A stretch of 64,000 nt of DNA from an uncultured Clostridia bacterium. Its GTDB lineage: Bacteria; Bacillota; Clostridia; Christensenellales; Borkfalkiaceae. Shown one piece after another: positions 43,267 to 51,891 of this stretch; within the stretch, counting starts at the first letter, position 1, and each line of letters opens with the position of its first letter. The notes under the pieces were generated by a model. It was not told where the DNA came from, ran no database searches, and saw only the letters and a program-made list of their open reading frames with translations. The stretch is taken from positions 1-64,000 of the forward strand of contig CANOUP010000001.1 of NCBI GenBank assembly GCA_947570625.1, in the 5' to 3' direction. The position numbers and the translations under genes are program-made.

Positions 43267-44478
43267 TTAAAATGAAAACGTATGGAACAAATCCTCGAAA
43301 ACTTCTGCGCGTTTTATAAGTTCACAGCCTTTATCCGAAATTTCGATAACGGGGAAATTCGGCAAAATGAAAGGAGGTTTCAATACGACGGAATACGAGC
43401 CTACATTGCCGAAAACAACGGTGTCGCCCTGAGCCAGCTTACCGCTGTAATTCCTATACAAATAATCCGATTCTATACAGGTGAATCCTCCGAAATCCAA
43501 ATCGGAATAATGCTTTTGCTCAACTCCTGTATTATAAACTTTTATAGGAGGATTTTTTTTGTTAAGCGTAGGATTGATATTGTATATACTGCCGAGAAGC
43601 GTAGCGATTGCCTTGCCCCTTACTTCCTTTATGTTTACTACTTTGGAAGCGAATTTCATGCAGTCGCCGACCAGCGCACTGCCCGGCTCTATCAACAACA
43701 AAGGCTTATCTTTGCAATCTTTATAATATTCCGCAAATACAGGAGCAACTGCCTCTGCATACTCTTTATAATCGGGAATAGCAGAGTCAAACTGAACTTT
43801 TAACGACTCGTCCATTTTACCGAACAAGCCGCCGCCCAAATCTATATGCGGCGGCTTTAAATTAAGCCTATCCAACAGTGCCAGCATTTTTTCCGCGCGG
43901 GGTTTCCACGTATCTAAACGACGCGTTGCAAAATGGCACTGAATACCTATTAAATTCAAATTTCCGGTCTCGTTTATTAAACGCAGTACATTTTCAAAAT
44001 CTTCCGATTCGATGTCGAAACCGAATCTCGACGTTACGCCGTCTCCTATATCGAAATTTACCCTTATACCTATGTTTAAAGTATGCCGAGGGTAACGCTC
44101 TGCAATATTGCGTATTTTTTGGATTTCATAAACAGAATCCAAATTAACGGTTCCGCCGATTATGAGAAGCTCTTCAACTTTTTTATAGTTTTTATAAGGA
44201 CCGTTCCAAATAATTTTTTCAGGCTTCACGCCTACGCGTAAAGCTATTTCCATTTCCATATCGGAAACGACTTCCGCATAACCGCCCATTTCGTTTACGG
44301 TTCTGCATAATTTAGGCGTATAATTTGTTTTATAAGAATAAGCAATATTGAAATTGCTGTAAATTTTCGAAAACTCTGCCTTTAACTCTGAAAAGTTTTT
44401 TCTGAACTGCTCCGTATCCAAAACATAAAACGCATCGCCGTAATCGGCCGTAAGTTTTTCAAGGATTTCTTTATTCAT
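43267..44478 (-). CDS. Fold-III PLP-dependent decarboxylase (diaminopimelate/ornithine decarboxylase type)
   Basis: A 403-residue TIM-barrel PLP enzyme. The PLP lysine lies in AYSYKTNYTP (K49); GIQCHFATRR, PHIDLGGGLF (the Gly-rich phosphate loop) and LLIEPGSALV follow, with FTCIESDYLYRN in place of the usual CESGD block at the C-terminus. It is not the housekeeping lysA judging by context, as it overlaps the aldolase gene by 8 bases and abuts the initiating transferase. Likely to make an amine from an amino acid for use in the polymer. Confidence 0.87.
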   Translation of the reverse strand: MNKEILEKLTADYGDAFYVLDTEQFRKNFSELKAEFSKIYSNFNIAYSYKTNYTPKLCRTVNEMGGYAEVVSDMEMEIALRVGVKPEKIIWNGPYKNYKKVEELLIIGGTVNLDSVYEIQKIRNIAERYPRHTLNIGIRVNFDIGDGVTSRFGFDIESEDFENVLRLINETGNLNLIGIQCHFATRRLDTWKPRAEKMLALLDRLNLKPPHIDLGGGLFGKMDESLKVQFDSAIPDYKEYAEAVAPVFAEYYKDCKDKPLLLIEPGSALVGDCMKFASKVVNIKEVRGKAIATLLGSIYNINPTLNKKNPPIKVYNTGVEQKHYSDLDFGGFTCIESDYLYRNYSGKLAQGDTVVFGNVGSYSVVLKPPFILPNFPVIEISDKGCELIKRAEVFEDLFHTFSF

Positions 44479-45307
44479 TAATTTTCTTCTCCAAAACGGA
44501 CTTTAATATTTTATCAACGCAAAGTTTAACTTGATTTTTGTTTTCCGACAAAACGACGTCGTCAGCAGTTTCGGCATATTTTTCAAAGTCCCTTAACGCC
44601 GATATATTCTTTTCAAACAGTTTATCTATCTCTTCTAATGACGTTATTTCTTCGGTATTGCAGAAGCTTCTTGACAGAATAACGCGCCGAGAACCCAGCC
44701 TGTAATGCTCTAAAATAATTTTCTCTGCGGGGAGCGTTCCTTCCCCGATTCTTGCGACTCCGCCGAACCCGTATGGAATACCCTTTGCTCTTATTCTGTT
44801 GCAGATTTGTTCCACAGTGCCGTTAGCCAGCAATTCGAACATAAACGTCAAGCCGTAACTCAAATGCAAATCATTTAAGCCTATATGGATTTCGTCTATA
44901 CCTTTAATTTCCAAAACTTCGTCAAGGCACTCCGCCGCCTGCTTTGTTTCCAGAAGCAATACTGTTTTTACACGTCCGCCGACCGCTTCTATAAACCGTG
45001 CGACCTCATGCGGGGTTTTCCACATAGGAAGCATAATAATGTCTGCGCCTGCCTTTATAACGCTGTCGATTTCATTAACCGAATCGCTGTTCCATGGATT
45101 AATTCTTACCAACATTTCTGAGCTGTCAAGCAAAGGCGATATAATTTCGATATCCTTTATCGAATGATGCGATTTAACTGAATTAATGTTTTTTTGTCTT
45201 TCCTCTTTACCCAGCGTTTCAAGGTCAATCCATATACGGTCAACGCCGTGTTTCTGCGCTATTAATGCTATGGACGGATTGTTCGTAATATACATTAATT
45301 TTAACAT
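44471..45307 (-). CDS. HpcH/HpaI-family aldolase/lyase
   Basis: A 278-residue TIM-barrel aldolase, first gene of the operon. RIWIDLETLGK, LVRINPWNS, GADIIMLPMWKTPHEV, the metal-binding glutamate in VLLLETKQAAE and HIGLNDLHLSYGL with the second metal ligand match the family. Such enzymes join or split pyruvate (or an acetyl unit) and an aldehyde. There is no citrate lyase or aromatic degradation context; the neighbours are a decarboxylase and capsule genes. A sigma-A promoter lies directly upstream. Confidence 0.85.
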   Translation of the reverse strand: MLKLMYITNNPSIALIAQKHGVDRIWIDLETLGKEERQKNINSVKSHHSIKDIEIISPLLDSSEMLVRINPWNSDSVNEIDSVIKAGADIIMLPMWKTPHEVARFIEAVGGRVKTVLLLETKQAAECLDEVLEIKGIDEIHIGLNDLHLSYGLTFMFELLANGTVEQICNRIRAKGIPYGFGGVARIGEGTLPAEKIILEHYRLGSRRVILSRSFCNTEEITSLEEIDKLFEKNISALRDFEKYAETADDVVLSENKNQVKLCVDKILKSVLEKKINE

Positions 45308-45356
45308 TTATAATCCTGCCTTCGTTATCTGCTCAACATACCATAACTCATTATTT

Positions 45357-45385
45357 ATTATACAATATTATCTATATAAAAGCAA
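45357..45385 (-). promoter_or_regulatory. Sigma-A promoter of the capsule operon
   Basis: TTGCTT (45380-45385), 17 bases, TATAAT (45357-45362) on the minus strand, about 50 bases before the aldolase start codon. It is the only clear promoter I see for the run of genes down to 31.1 kb. Confidence 0.8.
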
Positions 45386-45461
45386 TGAAATTTCATAATT
45401 TTTCCAGTACGGGATTATATTTATTTTGATTAAAAAATCGAAATTTATGCCGATATACAAT

Positions 45462-45500
45462 ATGCCCTTCCGTAAGCTTGCAAATCTTACGGAAGGGCAT
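45462..45500. terminator. Strong hairpin after the transglutaminase-like gene
   Basis: A 15-bp perfect stem (ATGCCCTTCCGTAAG and its complement) around a 9-base loop. It ends the MBOAT-SGNH-transglutaminase operon 28 bases after the stop. The T-run is poor on both strands, so termination may be partial. Confidence 0.6.
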
Positions 45501-45528
45501 TATATTAAACTTAATATCAAAATATAAG

Positions 45529-48354
45529 CTAAATCTTACGGATTATCAATTCAGCCTTATTATTGTATAATAAATTAAAAGAAGTATCGCTATCGTGCCC
45601 GTAATTAATTATATCGTCAAGACAACCGCTATATCCTGCAAAAACCGAAAACGGCAGCATAAAATTATTATCTCTTACATTATCGAGCAGATTGTATAAC
45701 TCCTGTTTGTCAAATACATAAGCTTTGCAATTTAAGACTTTAAAATTTTTATAATAATCTTTGCTTGTTCCGCCGACCAATTCTTTATTCATATGTTCGT
45801 CAAAAAGCGTGGACTCTGCTTTTGGTAACATTATAAAATTTATTGAATATGTATTTTGACCTCTCGTACGGCCTTTATCGGAATCCGAGTAATACCAGAC
45901 GTCTCCCATTTTCACAAATACATATGTATGGAAACCGTTGCTCATTGAATTAATCGTATTTTTTCCTGTTAAATACGGCATGCGCGCAATATTAATTTTA
46001 ACCTCAATGCCTTCCATACTTAAAAAAAGTACTTGCAGCTTAGCAAATCCGATGCATACAGCCAGCCTTTCAAATAACGCGCCCTCTATGAAATACGATT
46101 TAAGAAGGGATACTCTTTCATTAGGATAATTATCGGGGTCGGAAGATGAATTATGATTCTGATGCTGGTCATCGTATTGAATATTTTTGCATAACCAGGA
46201 GTAAATCTGAAACATTTTTTCTTCATCGCTCATCCCCTCCATAATAATCGACCGTAGTATTTTTTTTGCCTCGTTCAAAACAGTTTCAGCCGAAGAACCT
46301 TTTTCACAAACGGGGAAATATCTATGCTCCAATGCATACCAAAGCTGTTGAGAATTACTGACCTTTATACGTCTTTCATAGTTATAAAACGAGAAAGAAT
46401 CAAAATCTTCTTCACGCGCGATAAAATCAGTCTTATCGGAAGCGAACTGCGTGCCGTTTAACTCCTTTATTTCGATTTTAGTAGTTTCCAGATTGCTTTC
46501 CGAGGCAAAATTGTAACCCTTTAAAGAGAATATAATGTATTTACTGTCATTATCGAATTTTGCCTGAATATCCACCGCGCTTTTCAATAATTCGCAGTGC
46601 CAGTAAACTTCATTCCTTTCGTAAGTTGCGTCGCCGTGGTCAAAGTTCAATTTTACCCTGAACGTATCGCAGACAAATTCCGTACCGCTCAATTGATAAA
46701 AGGCATAATAATCGATTATCTTTGCCAGCTCGTTATAATCGTTCGCCTCCGTAAGACTGCGCGGTTCTTCCAGTATTTCTTCACCGTACAAAGATTTTAA
46801 ATCGGCCCTGAAACGAGCAACGCTGTCGTTCCATAAATCATCGTTTGATTTTATTATATCAATTGAATTTTTTGCTTCCCGCAAAAGCACTTCTTTCTCT
46901 TCGGCGCTTAAACTGTCAATAAATTTAGTTAAGTACTCTTCTTTAATAGCATTTACTTGATTTTGTTCATTTTCGCGATAGTATACATTATCTTTATATT
47001 CTTGCAATTCCTCCTTAAAAACTTCCGTAATTCCTATTTCCTTTGCAAATTCACGGTATACCAGACGTATGCTTTCCGTCGAAATTCTGTCGCACATCGC
47101 TGAATAAACCGACTCTGCCCTAATAAGATATTCGTCGCGGTCATTTTCGTCAATACTGCTATTAATATAATTCGCCAGCTTGCCGTACAGCTCGTCGATA
47201 AGAAGCGTTCTTTCATCGGACGCCATTTCATTCGCTGTTTTTACGCAATCCAATTTGCTTTTTGATATTATATACTCGGATAAGACGTCTTCTTTCCTAT
47301 GCAAATTTACCAAGGAATCTTGAAAAATTTTCAATAATTCCTGAACAGTCTGCCTTTCTTTTTCACGGTAAAAAGACAATTTATACGTGTCTGCAAGCGA
47401 ACTGCCGAGTTGTGTTTTCAGTTCTTCCAACTCGCGCGAATAAAGCATATCACTTGTAGGAATATCATATACGGCAATCTGGTATTCCCTGAATATGTTA
47501 TCCAATTGAGTATTTGTTTGTGCATTTTCAGCAAGCCGCAAGCTTTCGGACAATATTGCTTTAATTTCGTCAGCCTGTTCTTTTCTGTATATCTGCACAT
47601 CTGTATACTCATTCAGTTTTTTGACGGTATCGCGTTTATAAACTTCAAACTTATATACTTCTTTAATTTCGTTAACATTTTCCTGCGTATCCGTACCGCG
47701 GATATCTTCCGCACACTTTTCCAACGTATCAATCAATATCTGTTTCTGAGAATCCTCGTAAGCAGAAAAATCCGTTAAGTTAATCAGGTCTAATATTTCG
47801 TCTTCTTTAAAAATATCGAAATAGAACTTTTGCAAAAGCGCGTTCATACTTTCCGTATCCGCAATTTCGAAAAGTTCACCCGAAAACTTTGCCAGTACCG
47901 AATCAAGATATGTAATTTGTTCCTCTGAATATTTTTGTTTGTCGTAATTTGCTTCGGCTTGTTTTAATATAGCCGCGCGGTAAGCGCTTAACGCCTCAGC
48001 CTCTTCCTCGTCGGCATACTGTCCGTCTGTTTTGATTTTGCCGATGGCTATAAGATGTTTTTCGTAAACGGTTTGCAACTCGGTTTCCGATAAACATTCG
48101 TATAATTCGTTTACCGCGTCCTGCACGGCATATTCGTAAAGCTTTTGTTCGTGCTCTCTGAATTTAATCTCGGAAGTAACCGTATACAATCTGTCAACAT
48201 ATTCTTCCTGCAAAAGTTTGACCTCTTCCGAAGCGTTTTGATTTTCGGAATTTTCGATATATTGAACAAAATCGCAGCCTGTCAGACCGCAGACAATAAG
48301 CGACGCCGATAAAATTATAAATAATATAACCGATAAAATTTTAAATTTTTTCAT
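45529..48354 (-). CDS. Large lipoprotein: helical repeats plus C-terminal transglutaminase-like domain
   Basis: A 941-residue lipoprotein (lipobox GLTGC; AAGG before the ATG). Residues about 35-560 are nearly all helical and charged, with recurring ~100-residue units marked by YRKEQADEIKAIL, YREKERQTVQELL and YRENEQNQVNAIK. A beta-rich part follows. The C-terminal ~200 residues are a transglutaminase/papain-like core: LAVCIGFAKLQVLFLSMEGI (Cys), NGFHTYVFVKMGDVWYYSDS (His, Asp). It may cleave or cross-link surface proteins or glycan amines. The last gene of the MBOAT operon, nine bases after the SGNH gene. Confidence 0.82.
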   Translation of the reverse strand: MKKFKILSVILFIILSASLIVCGLTGCDFVQYIENSENQNASEEVKLLQEEYVDRLYTVTSEIKFREHEQKLYEYAVQDAVNELYECLSETELQTVYEKHLIAIGKIKTDGQYADEEEAEALSAYRAAILKQAEANYDKQKYSEEQITYLDSVLAKFSGELFEIADTESMNALLQKFYFDIFKEDEILDLINLTDFSAYEDSQKQILIDTLEKCAEDIRGTDTQENVNEIKEVYKFEVYKRDTVKKLNEYTDVQIYRKEQADEIKAILSESLRLAENAQTNTQLDNIFREYQIAVYDIPTSDMLYSRELEELKTQLGSSLADTYKLSFYREKERQTVQELLKIFQDSLVNLHRKEDVLSEYIISKSKLDCVKTANEMASDERTLLIDELYGKLANYINSSIDENDRDEYLIRAESVYSAMCDRISTESIRLVYREFAKEIGITEVFKEELQEYKDNVYYRENEQNQVNAIKEEYLTKFIDSLSAEEKEVLLREAKNSIDIIKSNDDLWNDSVARFRADLKSLYGEEILEEPRSLTEANDYNELAKIIDYYAFYQLSGTEFVCDTFRVKLNFDHGDATYERNEVYWHCELLKSAVDIQAKFDNDSKYIIFSLKGYNFASESNLETTKIEIKELNGTQFASDKTDFIAREEDFDSFSFYNYERRIKVSNSQQLWYALEHRYFPVCEKGSSAETVLNEAKKILRSIIMEGMSDEEKMFQIYSWLCKNIQYDDQHQNHNSSSDPDNYPNERVSLLKSYFIEGALFERLAVCIGFAKLQVLFLSMEGIEVKINIARMPYLTGKNTINSMSNGFHTYVFVKMGDVWYYSDSDKGRTRGQNTYSINFIMLPKAESTLFDEHMNKELVGGTSKDYYKNFKVLNCKAYVFDKQELYNLLDNVRDNNFMLPFSVFAGYSGCLDDIINYGHDSDTSFNLLYNNKAELIIRKI

Positions 48355-48363
48355 AAATAAACC

Positions 48364-49881
48364 TTATCTTTCAAACAACTCAAATCTGTCCTTGTAATTA
48401 TCCCAGGTATAACCGCCTTCGTAAGCGTGAAAATTCAGAATATAAACTTTTACGTTTCTGTTGCAATCATCAAAAAGCCCGATTTGAGGTATACTCATTT
48501 TACTTCCGTCCTCCGAATCATACAAATATATGCCCTGCAACGAAATACATCCTCTGAAACAACCGCTTTCCAATGTTCTGATTGTCAAACCGATATGTAT
48601 TCTTTTAAGGTTTGTACACCCGTAAAACGCGCCCGGTGCCAAAGTCGTGACGGTTTTGCCCGCATAAGCCGACGGCACTATTACCTCTTCTATATTTCTA
48701 TATTCATCTTTAACGCCTGTAATCTGATAGGAAGAACCTACAAGCCTGTAATTAAAATAATCTACATAATCGACGTTGATTTCGCCCTTATACTTATCGA
48801 AATCAACTTTTTCCCCCGAAGGATTATCGGGAATTTCAATGTCCCCGCCCCAATCGGGCATTTCGGGTATGTCGGGAATCTCAATACCCGGTTTATCTCC
48901 CGACCCGTCGTCGGGCGTGTTTCCGGGACTATAATCGAGATTAAGCACTCTTTTTAAATTATTAATTATTGTATTTGTGAAATAAACCGCCCCTGCCGAA
49001 TTTAAGTGAAAATTAGTATCGTAAAAATACCCTTCGTTTATTATGCAATCCTCTATATTGCACAATATATTGCAATTCAATTTTTCACTGAGATTATTCT
49101 GAAAATTCTGCCTTGCGGATTTGGAGGACTTTAACGCAAGCTGATTTGTGGGACTGAAATTGAAATATATAGAAGCGCCCTGTCCTACAACGTATTTTAC
49201 GTAATCATTTACGTAATCGATAAAGCTTTGCCCTAACAATCTTCCGTCGGTGTAAACATACATATTAGGGTCAACACCGTTGACCATTATATTGTGCTCC
49301 CTGTTTACGGAAATATCGCCGTACTCGTTAAACGAATCGCGCCGATAAATCCCCGTCGGATTAGGGGCTTTGTTCCGCGCACTGTATTCCAGTTTTTTGA
49401 ACGCAAATTTATAATAGTTGTAAAAGAGCGACAAATTATCCTGCAACGAAAGATATTTATACTTAAACGAAAATCCGTCAAGCGCTTCTTCAAGCGCAAC
49501 GGGGTTAAAATATAACGAATACGTCTGTTCGTTCAACTCGGGCGCAAGTATGACTATATCGCCTTTATCGATATTCATTTTGGATAAATCCATCATAACT
49601 TTCGTTCCGAGCGTAGCATACAAACCGAAATTTACGACGGTATAACCCTCTATTTCCTGCTCAATTAAATCACTGCGCAACCCGAACGGCAACGACGACC
49701 CGCCTACAAAAACAATCTTTTTGCCCTTTGCGCCGTTAAGTCTTCCGCACTTGTTTTCCAGTTCGGCAACGAAAGTGTTGCGGTACTGGTTTTCTATAAG
49801 TTCCGTTACCAAAAACAATACTATAAACGGCAGTATTAAAATGAGAATAAAAGCAACAAATTTTATAACTTTCTTTTTCAT
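48364..49881 (-). CDS. DltD/AlgJ-like SGNH protein fused to BspA-type leucine-rich repeat
   Basis: A 505-residue membrane-anchored protein; start chosen at ATG 49881 (GGGGAC upstream), which removes an overlap with the MBOAT gene. One N-terminal helix (FVAFILILILPFIVLFLVTEL) is followed by an SGNH-type hydrolase fold with KIVFVGGSSLPFG (Ser) and DTNFHLNSAGAVYF (Asp/His). A Pro/Asp-rich linker (PDIPEMPDWGG) leads to one or two LRR_5 units (VTTLAPGAFYGCTNL; IRTLESGCFRGCISL). Partner of the MBOAT protein in moving an acyl group onto a surface polymer. Confidence 0.85.
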   Translation of the reverse strand: MKKKVIKFVAFILILILPFIVLFLVTELIENQYRNTFVAELENKCGRLNGAKGKKIVFVGGSSLPFGLRSDLIEQEIEGYTVVNFGLYATLGTKVMMDLSKMNIDKGDIVILAPELNEQTYSLYFNPVALEEALDGFSFKYKYLSLQDNLSLFYNYYKFAFKKLEYSARNKAPNPTGIYRRDSFNEYGDISVNREHNIMVNGVDPNMYVYTDGRLLGQSFIDYVNDYVKYVVGQGASIYFNFSPTNQLALKSSKSARQNFQNNLSEKLNCNILCNIEDCIINEGYFYDTNFHLNSAGAVYFTNTIINNLKRVLNLDYSPGNTPDDGSGDKPGIEIPDIPEMPDWGGDIEIPDNPSGEKVDFDKYKGEINVDYVDYFNYRLVGSSYQITGVKDEYRNIEEVIVPSAYAGKTVTTLAPGAFYGCTNLKRIHIGLTIRTLESGCFRGCISLQGIYLYDSEDGSKMSIPQIGLFDDCNRNVKVYILNFHAYEGGYTWDNYKDRFELFER

Positions 49882-49894
49882 AAGACCGTCCCCG

Positions 49895-51373
49895 TCAGAA
49901 CTGGAAATATATGAACGAACTTCCGACATCGGAAGCTTGCAAATATACCCAGGAAATAATCACGGCAAAACCCATTAAAACATAAAGCGCGTACCTTACG
50001 TATGCATTTTTATAAACCTTGGAGTTGCCTATAAGCTGTTCTGATTTCAACTTTTCCAGATTCATCATTAAAACAATCGCCAGTATAAAGTAAACCGCAA
50101 AATACCAGGTTAACTGCAAACCGTTCCAGGTATTTATAAAATATTCGCCCGTAAACTTATAGTCCGAGAAAAGTTTTGCGATTGCCGTAAACGATTCCGA
50201 AACCGTTCCGCACCTGAAAAATATCCAGGCAAACGTTACAAGTATAAAAGTAACGCCCACCCTTAAACAAGCGACAATTTTGCCCTGCGGATTAACTTTG
50301 CATTTAGTCCAGAAACCGTTTCTTAAATTCAAAGTCAAACTTCCGATTATCTGGAATAAACCATGCATTACTCCCCAGATAACGAAATTGTAACTTGCGC
50401 CGTGCCATAGTCCGCTTATGAAGAATACGATTAAAATATTTAAACACCATCTCCACTTTTTAACTCTACTTCCGCCCAGCGGAAAATATATGTAATCCCT
50501 TAACCATTGCGAAAGCGAAATGTGCCATCTGTTCCAGAATTCTTTAATCGATTTAGACGAATACGGCGACTTAAAGTTTTCGGTCAGATTTATTCCGAAC
50601 AATTTCGAACACCCGACCGCAATATCGCTGTAACCCGAAAAGTCGCACAGTATTTGAAAAGAGAACAGCACGGACGAAATAAGAACCATAAGCCCGTTAG
50701 CAGAACTTATATCGTTGAACGTTGCGTTGACGACAATGCCTATCATATCGGCAACGGCAATTTTTTTGAAGAAGCCGATAAGCATTATCCTGAACGCCCC
50801 GCTGTAATCAACCTCCTTGATACTCTTATCGGATTTTAACTGCGGAATCAAGTCCTGCGGACGTTCAATCGGACCCGCAACCAGTTGGGGGAAGAAGCAG
50901 ACAAACAGCGCATAATAGCCGAAATGCCGTTCGGCTTTTATTTTCGATTTATATACATCGATAACGTAAGACAGCGTCTGAAAAGTATAAAAGGATATAC
51001 CTACGGGCAAAATCAAGCTGAAATATCCCGCAGGCTCTTTATCACTGCATAATCTGATAATATCCCATACGATACCATAAAAGAAATTGAAATACTTAAA
51101 GAACAACAGCACGCCCAAACAGACGACAGCGGATATTACCAGAACACTTATTTTTATCTTTTTACTGTCCTGAAATTTTTCCAAAAATATGCCTGCCGAA
51201 TAGGAAACAACCGTAGTAAAAAGAATAAGAAAAACAAGTTTCCAGTTCCAGTACATATAGAAAAAGTAACTGGCGACCAAAAGAAGCGCCCAGCGGAACT
51301 TTTGCGGCAGAATCCAATACAGTAAAAATACTATAGGAAGAAAAATTAAAAATTCAAGCGAGTTAAATAACAA
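49895..51373 (-). CDS. MBOAT-family O-acyltransferase (AlgI/DltB/PatA-like)
   Basis: A 492-residue polytopic protein. MLFNSLEFLIFLPIVFLLYW is the usual N-terminus of this family; RWHISLSQWLRDYIYFPLGG and ISGLWHGASYNFVIWG carry the conserved histidines. It begins with TTG, fitting both the family's N-terminus and AAGGA upstream; no ATG is near. It should pass an acyl group, commonly acetyl, through the membrane to the SGNH partner. First gene of a three-gene operon next to the capsule genes, whose product is a likely acceptor (inference). Confidence 0.93.
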   Translation of the reverse strand: MLFNSLEFLIFLPIVFLLYWILPQKFRWALLLVASYFFYMYWNWKLVFLILFTTVVSYSAGIFLEKFQDSKKIKISVLVISAVVCLGVLLFFKYFNFFYGIVWDIIRLCSDKEPAGYFSLILPVGISFYTFQTLSYVIDVYKSKIKAERHFGYYALFVCFFPQLVAGPIERPQDLIPQLKSDKSIKEVDYSGAFRIMLIGFFKKIAVADMIGIVVNATFNDISSANGLMVLISSVLFSFQILCDFSGYSDIAVGCSKLFGINLTENFKSPYSSKSIKEFWNRWHISLSQWLRDYIYFPLGGSRVKKWRWCLNILIVFFISGLWHGASYNFVIWGVMHGLFQIIGSLTLNLRNGFWTKCKVNPQGKIVACLRVGVTFILVTFAWIFFRCGTVSESFTAIAKLFSDYKFTGEYFINTWNGLQLTWYFAVYFILAIVLMMNLEKLKSEQLIGNSKVYKNAYVRYALYVLMGFAVIISWVYLQASDVGSSFIYFQF

Positions 51374-51408
51374 AAAACTTTTTCCTTTTTTAAGTAACCA
51401 TTAATATA

Positions 51409-51449
51409 TTTTTATTTGCGAAGCAAATAAAAAGGGGCTAGCCCCTTTT
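51409..51449 (-). promoter_or_regulatory. Leader with two overlapping hairpins, candidate attenuator
   Basis: Hairpin 1 is the perfect palindrome AAAAGGGGCTAGCCCCTTTT (51430-51449) followed on the minus strand by further T. It lies just after the predicted transcription start and is terminator-like. Hairpin 2 pairs TTTTTATTTGC with GCAAATAAAAA (51409-51433) and uses part of hairpin 1's T-tract. The two structures compete for four bases, as in attenuators. Confidence 0.55.
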
Positions 51450-51464
51450 GTCTATATTTCTTAG

Positions 51465-51493
51465 ATTATAACAAAAGTTAAATCATATGTCAA
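51465..51493 (-). promoter_or_regulatory. Consensus sigma-A promoter of the MBOAT operon
   Basis: TTGACA (51488-51493), 17 bases, TATAAT (51465-51470) on the minus strand, with TG one base before the -10. All 12 positions match consensus; start expected near 51458. Confidence 0.85.
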
Positions 51494-51514
51494 TTTATGA
51501 ATATGACGTTAAGA

Positions 51515-51564
51515 TAAAATAACATACCCCGGCGACGGAAGTCGCCGGGGTATGTTATTTTATT
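51515..51564. terminator. Bidirectional terminator of the 67-residue gene
   Basis: A 23-bp perfect stem (51515-51537 with 51542-51564) and a GGAA tetraloop. The GC core is flanked by A/T-rich ends that give T-runs in both directions. The stop codon of the small gene (51563-51565) is inside the stem. Confidence 0.85.
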
Positions 51565-51766
51565 ATATTCGTCTGAGTTTTGTGAAGTGGGCTTCTATGT
51601 CCTTGATACCGTATTTTTTGAATCCGCTCCACTTACTTAAAATTTCAAGACATTCTAAAAACGCCCAGAATTCACCGCTGTCCGTGCCTGCCAATTCGTT
51701 TAAAGTCATAATAATGTATTCGATTAAATATTTTAATAATTTTTTGTTGCTTAACTTTTTTCTCAT
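51563..51766 (-). CDS. Small hypothetical protein, 67 residues
   Basis: GAGGAG eight bases before the ATG at 51766 shows the true start; a longer frame to 51868 has no ribosome site. The product is basic at the start (MRKKLSNKKLLKYL) and ends RRI, with a middle part FWAFLECLEILSKWSGFKKY. No signal peptide or known motif. It lies between two terminators and so is its own transcription unit. A 15-base dyad upstream may regulate it. Function unknown. Confidence 0.7.
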   Translation of the reverse strand: MRKKLSNKKLLKYLIEYIIMTLNELAGTDSGEFWAFLECLEILSKWSGFKKYGIKDIEAHFTKLRRI

Positions 51767-51816
51767 AAGTTTCACTCCTCTATTAATTATGTTATCATTT
51801 TTATTTTGTCGAAATA

Positions 51817-51831
51817 CGTCAAAAATTGACG
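51817..51831. promoter_or_regulatory. Inverted repeat upstream of the small gene
   Basis: CGTCAA-AAA-TTGACG, six-base arms and three-base centre, about 50 bases before the 67-residue gene. It could be an operator or small hairpin. Confidence 0.4.
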
Positions 51832-51849
51832 GATTTGAATTTTTGACAT

Positions 51850-51882
51850 AAAAAGACAGTACTGCCATTAAGTAGTACTGTC
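51850..51882 (-). terminator. Terminator of the sigma-factor cassette
   Basis: GACAGTACT / AGTACTGTC, 9-bp stem around a 10-base loop, followed on the minus strand by TTTTTATG. It lies about ten bases after the stop of the 221-residue membrane protein gene. Confidence 0.75.
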
Positions 51883-51891
51883 ATTAACTTT

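Noticed and set aside
43267..44478. Housekeeping lysA (diaminopimelate decarboxylase)
   Set aside because: The fold matches, but the operon context is capsule synthesis and the CESGD block is altered to CIESD; I keep the general call.
51430..51449. Palindrome as the end of a mobile element
   Set aside because: No target duplication, second end or transposase; its place right after a promoter fits a leader hairpin better.
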